Shown: positions 6,344-10,155 of the stretch, piece after piece
Numbering within the stretch: position 1 is the stretch's first letter
How the letters are laid out: every line of letters starts with the position of its first letter
NCBI GenBank assembly: GCA_016844515.1
Contig: JAERMP010000087.1
Span: 1 to 10,155 of the forward strand
From: Thermoleophilia bacterium
GTDB lineage: Bacteria > Actinomycetota > Thermoleophilia > Gaiellales > Gaiellaceae
Length of the DNA: 10,155 bases
Direction: 5' to 3'
Position numbers and translations under genes: made by a program
Notes under the pieces: model-generated
Told to the model about the DNA's origin: nothing
Database searches by the model: none
What the model saw: the letters and a program-made list of their open reading frames with translations, nothing else

Positions 6344-7200
6344 CGGTTGACGCGGTACACATCGCGAGCGGCAAGGTGCGAGAGATCTACGCGCTCGGCG
6401 ACGACGCGCTCGCCCTCGTCGCGAGTGACAGGATCTCCACCTTCGACGTCGTCCTCCCGACGCCGATCCCGGACAAGGGACGCGTCCTGACCGGACTCTC
6501 GGCATTCTGGTTCGCCCGGACGCGCGAGATCGTGCCGAACCACCTTCTCGAGATCCGCGACGACGGGCGGACGATGGTGTGCCGAAAGCTCGACATGCTC
6601 CCGATCGAATGCGTGGTGCGCGGGTACCTCGCAGGATCGGGGTGGGGCGACTACCGGCGGACAGGTGCGGTCTGTGGTCATGAGCTGCCGGCTGAGCTCG
6701 AGGAGTCCGCGCGGCTGCCGGAGCCGATCTTCACGCCCGCTACGAAGGCGAAGGAGGGCCACGACCTCAACATCGACGAGGAGCGGGCAGAGCTTCTCTG
6801 CGGCGCCGACCGCTACAGGGGAGCGAAGCAGGCGTCGCTCGCCCTCTATCGATTCGCCTCGGCCCATGCCGAGGCGCGCGGGATCATCCTGGCGGATACG
6901 AAGTTCGAGCTCGGCCTCGACGCCGATGGAGCGATCGTGCTCGGGGACGAGGCGCTGACGCCCGACTCGTCGCGGTTCTGGCCTGCGGACAGCTACATGC
7001 CGGGGCGGCCCCAGCCATCATTCGACAAGCAGTTCGTCCGGGATTGGTGTGAGACGACTGGGTGGGACAAGACCGCGCCAGGACCGGAGCTTCCCGACGA
7101 CGTGGTTTCCGGGACCCGTGCGCGGTACATCGAAGCGTTCGAGCGACTCACCGAGATCCCCTTCGCTGACTATCTCGCGCGACCGGGCGTCGTTCTATGA
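6340..7200 (+). CDS. purC: SAICAR synthetase
   Basis: PurC (phosphoribosylaminoimidazole-succinocarboxamide synthase) joins CAIR and aspartate with ATP to form SAICAR, the substrate of the lyase encoded just upstream. The 286-residue protein shows GKVREIYAL (11-19, ATP loop), ASDRISTFDVVLPTPIPDKG (28-47), the first family signature LPIECVVRGYLAGSGW (87-102), and the second signature ILADTKFELGL (183-193) with Asp186 and Lys188, followed by DEALTPDSSRFWP (203-215). The length is that of the longer, yeast Ade1-like form rather than the ~240-residue E. coli form. The start overlaps the purB stop (ATGA 6340-6343) and has a strong Shine-Dalgarno; the open frame from 6175 is only an upstream extension inside purB. 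Its own stop overlaps the purS start by ATGA at 7197-7200. Confidence 0.97.
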   Translation: MTVDAVHIASGKVREIYALGDDALALVASDRISTFDVVLPTPIPDKGRVLTGLSAFWFARTREIVPNHLLEIRDDGRTMVCRKLDMLPIECVVRGYLAGSGWGDYRRTGAVCGHELPAELEESARLPEPIFTPATKAKEGHDLNIDEERAELLCGADRYRGAKQASLALYRFASAHAEARGIILADTKFELGLDADGAIVLGDEALTPDSSRFWPADSYMPGRPQPSFDKQFVRDWCETTGWDKTAPGPELPDDVVSGTRARYIEAFERLTEIPFADYLARPGVVL

Positions 7201-7439
7201 GGGCGACGGTTTTGGTTCGGCCGAAGCAGGGCATTCTCGACCCACAGGGAGACGCCGTCCAGCGCTCGCTTCGCAAACTCGGCTTCGACGTCTCCACAGC
7301 CCGTGTTGGGCGCGTGATCGACATCGAGCTCGAAGCCGATGACCCCGATGACGCACGGGCCAGGATCGAGCGCATGTGCGGAGACCTGCTGGCGAATCCG
7401 CTCATCGAGAGCTTCGAGATCCAGGTCGAGGACGCATGA
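7197..7439 (+). CDS. purS: FGAM synthetase subunit PurS
   Basis: PurS is the small non-catalytic subunit that bridges PurQ and PurL in the three-part FGAM synthetase, helping ammonia pass between them. The 80-residue protein has the typical pattern: ATVLVRPKQGILDPQGDAVQ at the N-terminus, LGFDVSTARVGRVIDIEL in the middle, a helix DDARARIERMCGDLLANPLIE and the closing strand FEIQVEDA. Length matches the family (~80). No clear Shine-Dalgarno is seen, so translation probably depends on coupling to purC through the 4-nt overlap. At the purS stop a further ATGA (7436-7439) opens a 47-codon frame leading to purQ. Confidence 0.95.
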   Translation: MRATVLVRPKQGILDPQGDAVQRSLRKLGFDVSTARVGRVIDIELEADDPDDARARIERMCGDLLANPLIESFEIQVEDA

Positions 7440-7579
7440 GTTCACGGAGAGGTACGGACACGCGACGAGCGGGTGTAGGGGCGACGCTTGCGTCGCCCGG
7501 ATGTGACGGGTACTCGAGGGCGAGGCGAGCCTCGCCCCTAGAGTGGGCTGGAGCCGGTGCGGGCGAGGCGCGGGCATGA
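7436..7579 (+). CDS. Possible 47-codon linker ORF between purS and purQ
   Basis: This frame starts with ATG 7436-7438 inside the purS stop (ATGA), with GAGG 4 nt upstream. It stays open across the whole gap, including the double-palindrome element, and stops at TGA 7577-7579 inside the purQ start (ATGA 7576-7579). The peptide is Arg/Ala/Gly-rich (GVGATLASPGC, YSRARRASPLEW) and matches no family I recognise; much of it is simply the translated repeat. Its likely significance is to carry ribosomes from purS to purQ, not the peptide. It could also be chance: a stop-free 47-codon frame is common at this GC content. Confidence 0.3.
   Translation: MSSRRGTDTRRAGVGATLASPGCDGYSRARRASPLEWAGAGAGEARA
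7476..7540. repeat. 65-bp REP/MITE-like element of two GC hairpins between purS and purQ
   Basis: The ends are 9-bp inverted repeats, TAGGGGCGA (7476-7484) and TCGCCCCTA (7532-7540). Inside are two perfect palindromes, 7479-7498 (GGGCGACGC, TT, GCGTCGCCC) and 7518-7537 (GGGCGAGGC, GA, GCCTCGCCC), 19 nt apart and sharing the arm GGGCGA. This resembles REP/BIME clusters or a small non-autonomous mobile element. No T-run follows, so it is not an ordinary terminator. A further GGGCGAGGCG at 7561-7570 repeats one arm and overlaps the likely purQ Shine-Dalgarno (GAGG, 7565-7568). No second element is in this window. Confidence 0.7.
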
Positions 7580-8271
7580 GCGACGGACCCGTCGTTGCGG
7601 TCGTCGTCTTCCCGGGCTCGAACGATGACCGCGACGCCGCATGGGCAGTTGGAGCCATGGGCGCTGAGCCGGCGCTCGTATGGCACGAGGAGCCAGAGCT
7701 TCCGGTCGACACCGGCGCCGTCGTGCTCCCGGGGGGCTTCTCGTACGGCGACTATCTGCGGACAGGCGCGATCGCCAGCCTCTCGCCTGCGATGGACGCA
7801 GTCCGCCGGTTCGCCAACGACGGGGGCCCGGTGCTCGGCATCTGCAACGGATTCCAGATCCTGTGCGAGTCACGCTTGCTTCCGGGCGTGCTTCGTCCCA
7901 ACCGGCAGCTCGAGTTCGTCTGTCGCGACGTCCGACTTCGCGTCGAGAACGCCGACACGCTCTTCACCCGCCGCTGCGCGGTCGGCCAGGAGCTCGTTAT
8001 CCCCGTCAAGCACGGCGAAGGTGCCTGGTACGCCGACGACGGGACCTTCGTCCAACTCGCTGCGCGCGGCCAGATCGTGTTTCGCTATGACGAGGACGTG
8101 AACGGCTCGCTCGGAGGCGTCGCCGGCGTGATCAACGAGGCGGGCAATGTGATGGGCCTCATGCCTCACCCCGAGCATGCCGTCGATCCGCTGCTCGGTT
8201 CCGCAGACGGAGGGCTCCTATTGGCCGCTCTCGTCGACGCAGCTGCTGCGCACCTGCTCGTAGCCGCGTAG
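7576..8271 (+). CDS. purQ: FGAM synthetase glutaminase subunit PurQ
   Basis: PurQ is the class I glutamine amidotransferase subunit that releases ammonia from glutamine for conversion of FGAR to FGAM by PurL. The 231-residue protein has VVFPGSNDDRDAAWA (10-24), VLPGGFSYGDYLRTGAIA (50-67), the nucleophile elbow GPVLGICNGFQIL (84-96) with Cys90, and the triad His198 and Glu200 in GLMPHPEHAVD (194-204). All catalytic residues are present and the length is normal. ATG 7576 is chosen because homology begins there and GAGG lies 7 nt upstream; an ATG at 7543 in the same frame adds only 11 residues without homology. It is separated from purS by 136 bp holding a repeat element, unlike the overlapping genes before it. 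The catalytic partner purL is not the next gene. Confidence 0.96.
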   Translation: MSDGPVVAVVVFPGSNDDRDAAWAVGAMGAEPALVWHEEPELPVDTGAVVLPGGFSYGDYLRTGAIASLSPAMDAVRRFANDGGPVLGICNGFQILCESRLLPGVLRPNRQLEFVCRDVRLRVENADTLFTRRCAVGQELVIPVKHGEGAWYADDGTFVQLAARGQIVFRYDEDVNGSLGGVAGVINEAGNVMGLMPHPEHAVDPLLGSADGGLLLAALVDAAAAHLLVAA

Positions 8272-8277
8272 CCCCGC

Positions 8278-8294
8278 GCCGCCTACATGGCGGT
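8278..8294. terminator. Weak inverted repeat in the convergent gap after purQ
   Basis: CCGCC (8279-8283) and GGCGG (8289-8293) pair around a TACAT loop, extended by one G-T wobble. It lies in the 46-bp gap between the convergent stops of purQ and the small minus-strand gene, where a two-way terminator would be expected. No T-run; the stem is short. Confidence 0.25.
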
Positions 8295-8317
8295 CACGAC
8301 AACCGATCGCGCGCCAG

Positions 8318-8602
8318 CTAGCAGCCGAGCCCGAGCGCTTCTCTCAGCACGGGCGCGCGCTCGAGCGCCGCCCGCAGTCGCTCGAGATCGCGCGCCCGCA
8401 TGGTGACGGGACCGCGCCTTGCCGATCCCGCAGTCGTGTATGCGTAACGGATGAGGCGCTCGCCGCTGCGCGTCTCGAGAAGCTGGACGACGACAGAGAA
8501 CCGCTTGTCGCCGGCACGCTGGGGCACGGCGACTTCCTCGATCAAGGTCGCGGCGCCCCAGGGAGTCGCAGCCGTCCTCCCGTTCGCAGCCGCCGTTGCC
8601 AT
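8318..8602 (-). CDS. Small conserved-looking protein of unknown function, 94 aa
   Basis: I do not recognise the family with certainty. After a low-complexity, Ala-rich head (residues 1-20) come likely beta strands: EEVAVPQ (22-28), KRFSVVVQLLET (33-44) and ERLIRYAYTT (48-57). Then RRGPVTMRARDLERLRAALERAP (62-84) reads as a strand leading into an amphipathic helix. This three-strands-then-helix layout and the RRGPVTM-helix join recall PC4/YdbC-type single-stranded nucleic-acid-binding folds, but the likeness is structural guesswork. No signal peptide or membrane segment. TAGGCT (minus, 8614-8609) lies 6 nt before the ATG, so a leaderless start fits. Its start is 78 bp from the divergent GMC gene. 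Longer or alternative frames here (8283-8654) lack this strand pattern. Confidence 0.6.
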   Translation of the reverse strand: MATAAANGRTAATPWGAATLIEEVAVPQRAGDKRFSVVVQLLETRSGERLIRYAYTTAGSARRGPVTMRARDLERLRAALERAPVLREALGLGC

Positions 8603-8608
8603 GCCACG

Positions 8609-8614
8609 AGCCTA
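8609..8614 (-). promoter_or_regulatory. Putative -10 element of the small minus-strand gene
   Basis: On the minus strand TAGGCT is followed by CGTGGC and the ATG at 8602, so transcription should begin at or one base from the start codon. No recognisable -35 at 17 nt. Confidence 0.35.
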
Positions 8615-8668
8615 GGCGGCCGACATTCACGAGTGGGAAACGTCTTCGTGCCAAGACTGGAACAGTCG

Positions 8669-8674
8669 TATCCT
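8669..8674 (+). promoter_or_regulatory. Putative -10 element of the GMC oxidoreductase gene
   Basis: TATCCT is followed by CGGCGG and ATG 8681. TTCGTG (8645-8650), 18 nt upstream, is a poor -35. The spacing again suggests a leaderless transcript. Confidence 0.4.
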
Positions 8675-8680
8675 CGGCGG

Positions 8681-10141
8681 ATGCACGACATCGTCATCGT
8701 CGGTGCGGGAACCGGGGGCTGCGTCCTGGCCTCGCGCCTAACCGAGGACCCCGACGTCTCGGTGCTGCTGATCGAGGCAGGCGCACGCTCTCGCAAGCTC
8801 GAGACGAAGATTCCTGCAGCGTTCTCGAAGCTCTTTCGCACCGAGGTGGATTGGGGCGACTCGACGGCTCCCCAGAGCGGGCTCGATGGACGGGAGATCG
8901 TGTTCCCCCGCGGGCGCATGCTGGGCGGCACCGCTGCGATGAACGCGATGATGGTGCTGCGCGGCCACCGGGCGGACTACGACGCCTGGGCCGCCCATGG
9001 CTGCCCAGGCTGGTCGTGGGCCGACGTCGAGCCTGCGTTCGCCCGCAGCGCGGAGGCCGAGTTCCCACTTGCGGAGCTCCCGGATCGGCACGTGCTCGCA
9101 GAGGCCTTCGTCCACGCCGCACAGGCCGTCGGGATTCCGTTCACGGAAGACCTGAACGCGGAGGAGAACGCGGGCGTCGGCTTCGTCCCCGTCTCGCAGC
9201 GCCGCGGCCGGCGCTTCAGCGTCCTCGACGGTTACCTGGGTCCGGCGCGCAGGCGTCCGAACCTGACCGTCGTCACCGGAGCGCTCGTCACGCGAGTTCT
9301 CGTGGAGAACGGGCGCGCCGTCGGTGTCGCATACCGCGCCGACCAAGAGGACGAGGTCGAGGACGAGGCCCTCGCCAACGACGAGGTGATTCTCTGCGCG
9401 GGCGCGATCGGCACGCCGCAACTCCTACAGCTCTCCGGGATCGGCCCGCGCGCCGCACTCGACGATGTCGGGGTCGATGTCCTGCACGAGCTCCCGGGAG
9501 TCGGGGCCAACCTCATCGACCACTTGGCGAACGGCCTCCTCGTTTCCACGAAGGGCGTCGAGACGCTCGCGACGGCCCAGTCCCTGCGGAACCTCGCCCG
9601 CTGGGCGATTCGAGGTCGAGGCCCGCTCACGTCGAATCTCGGTGAAGCAGTCGCCCTCATCCGGACGAGACCGGATCTCCTCGCCCCGGATCTCGAGCTC
9701 CTCCTCGCGCCGGTGCTGTTCGAGGAGGAGGGCCTGAAGCAACCCACCGAGCACGGGCTCACCCTGGCCGTCGTCCTCCTCGCGCCGAAGAGCGTGGGCA
9801 CCGTGACCCTGCGCTCGGCCGATCCCTGCGTCCCGCCCGCGATCGACCCGCGCTATCTCACGGATCCCGGAAGCGAGGACATCGCGACGCTGCTGAACGG
9901 CCTTCGGCTCGCGCGCCGCATCCTCGCCCAGGAGCCTCTCGCCGGCTTCGTGGACAGCGAGCTGCTGCTCGGACGACGACCTCCGCGTGCACATCCGTCA
10001 GCTGTCACAGACCCTGTACCACCCCGCGGGCACGTGCAGGATGGGCTCGGATCCGCTCGCCGTCGTCGACCCGGAGCTGCGCGTGCGTGGACTCGAGGGC
10101 TTCCGCGTGGCCGACGCCTCGATCATCCCCGTGCTTCCTAG
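8681..10141 (+). CDS. GMC-family FAD-dependent oxidoreductase (frame broken near 9971)
   Basis: A glucose-methanol-choline family flavoenzyme, which oxidises an alcohol group using FAD. HDIVIVGAGTGGCVLASRL (2-20) is the ADP-binding Rossmann loop, VLLIEAGA (28-35) the ribose-binding strand, RGRMLGGTAAMNAMMVLRG (77-95) the first GMC signature and GAIGTPQLLQLSGIGP (241-256) the second. The start is ATG 8681, directly before the FAD motif; the frame upstream to 8633 is spurious. The link after GWSWADVEPAFARS (110-123) is short compared with choline dehydrogenases, so the substrate-cap region is reduced. Homology in this frame ends at GFVDSELLL (422-430); the remaining codons to 10141 are Arg/Pro-rich noise, and the true C-terminus continues in another frame from 9972. 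The substrate is unknown. Confidence 0.88.
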   Translation: MHDIVIVGAGTGGCVLASRLTEDPDVSVLLIEAGARSRKLETKIPAAFSKLFRTEVDWGDSTAPQSGLDGREIVFPRGRMLGGTAAMNAMMVLRGHRADYDAWAAHGCPGWSWADVEPAFARSAEAEFPLAELPDRHVLAEAFVHAAQAVGIPFTEDLNAEENAGVGFVPVSQRRGRRFSVLDGYLGPARRRPNLTVVTGALVTRVLVENGRAVGVAYRADQEDEVEDEALANDEVILCAGAIGTPQLLQLSGIGPRAALDDVGVDVLHELPGVGANLIDHLANGLLVSTKGVETLATAQSLRNLARWAIRGRGPLTSNLGEAVALIRTRPDLLAPDLELLLAPVLFEEEGLKQPTEHGLTLAVVLLAPKSVGTVTLRSADPCVPPAIDPRYLTDPGSEDIATLLNGLRLARRILAQEPLAGFVDSELLLGRRPPRAHPSAVTDPVPPRGHVQDGLGSARRRRPGAARAWTRGLPRGRRLDHPRAS

Positions 10142-10155
10142 CGGCCACACCAACT
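9972..10155 (+). CDS. C-terminal catalytic part of the GMC oxidoreductase (after frameshift, cut by window end)
   Basis: In this frame the GMC C-terminal domain resumes as DDDLRVHIRQLSQTLYHPAGTCRMGSD, then DPELRVRGLEGFRVADASIIPVLPSGHTN, and runs off the window at 10155. The His of YHPAGT (codon 10020-10022) is the catalytic base of the family, and the Asn of GHTN (10152-10154) is the second active-site residue in many members. Without this stretch the protein encoded by the preceding frame would be inactive. Between ELLL and DDDLR a few residues present in relatives seem to be missing, so a deletion of 3n+2 bases is more likely than a 1-base insertion. Confidence 0.8.

Noticed and set aside
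5702..6867. Long minus-strand frames opposite purB and purC
   Set aside because: Both cover conserved plus-strand catalytic motifs and show no domain of their own.
7479..7537. The two palindromes as rho-independent terminators between purS and purQ
   Set aside because: No T-run follows either stem, and termination here would cut off purQ from its partner purS.
7476..7540. CRISPR-like repeat array
   Set aside because: Only two related palindromes, differing in their centres, with one 19-nt spacer and no cas genes nearby.
8283..8654. Alternative 123-residue minus-strand frame over the small gene
   Set aside because: Arg/Cys-rich with no alternating strand pattern; the 94-residue frame has better protein-like composition and a promoter placed at its start.

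Overview
The window is a high-GC bacterial chromosome segment. Gene content, GTG starts, apparently leaderless promoters and the use of PurS plus a small PurQ suggest an actinobacterium. A member of Thermoleophilia (Gaiellales-like) is my best guess, but this is inference from style and gene order, not from a marker gene.

Layout: (1) 2-1428, the 3' part of a CPA2-type cation/proton antiporter with a C-terminal cytosolic universal-stress-protein-like region, interrupted by an apparent 1-base frameshift near 779. (2) 1429-1577, a gap with two strong hairpins. (3) 1578-2794, purA, which as written lacks about 46 nt (Gly40-His41-Thr42 and following) and is therefore out of frame. (4) 2799-3560, a SAM-dependent methyltransferase on the minus strand, convergent with purA and divergent from purD. 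(5) 3641-8271, a plus-strand purine run purD, purB, purC, purS, purQ. (6) 8318-8602, a small minus-strand gene of unknown function. (7) 8681 to the window end, a GMC-family FAD oxidoreductase, frameshifted near 9971 and cut by the window edge.

How the genes work together: PurD makes GAR from phosphoribosylamine. PurS and PurQ are subunits of FGAM synthetase, whose catalytic PurL is not here. PurC makes SAICAR. PurB cleaves both SAICAR and adenylosuccinate. PurA makes adenylosuccinate from IMP. purB-purC and purC-purS join by 4-base ATGA overlaps. purS and purQ are 136 bp apart, and that gap holds a 65-bp double-palindrome element. A 47-codon reading frame crosses the gap and begins and ends with ATGA overlaps, so translational coupling could survive the insertion.

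Two themes stand out. First, purA, purD, purB, the small minus-strand gene and the GMC gene all have a TANNNT-like -10 element only 6-7 nt before the start codon, which implies leaderless mRNAs. Second, three otherwise well-conserved genes carry frame-breaking lesions within 10 kb. In a single-copy gene such as purA this points to sequencing or assembly error more than real gene decay. I see no tRNA, rRNA, CRISPR array, insertion sequence or phage gene.
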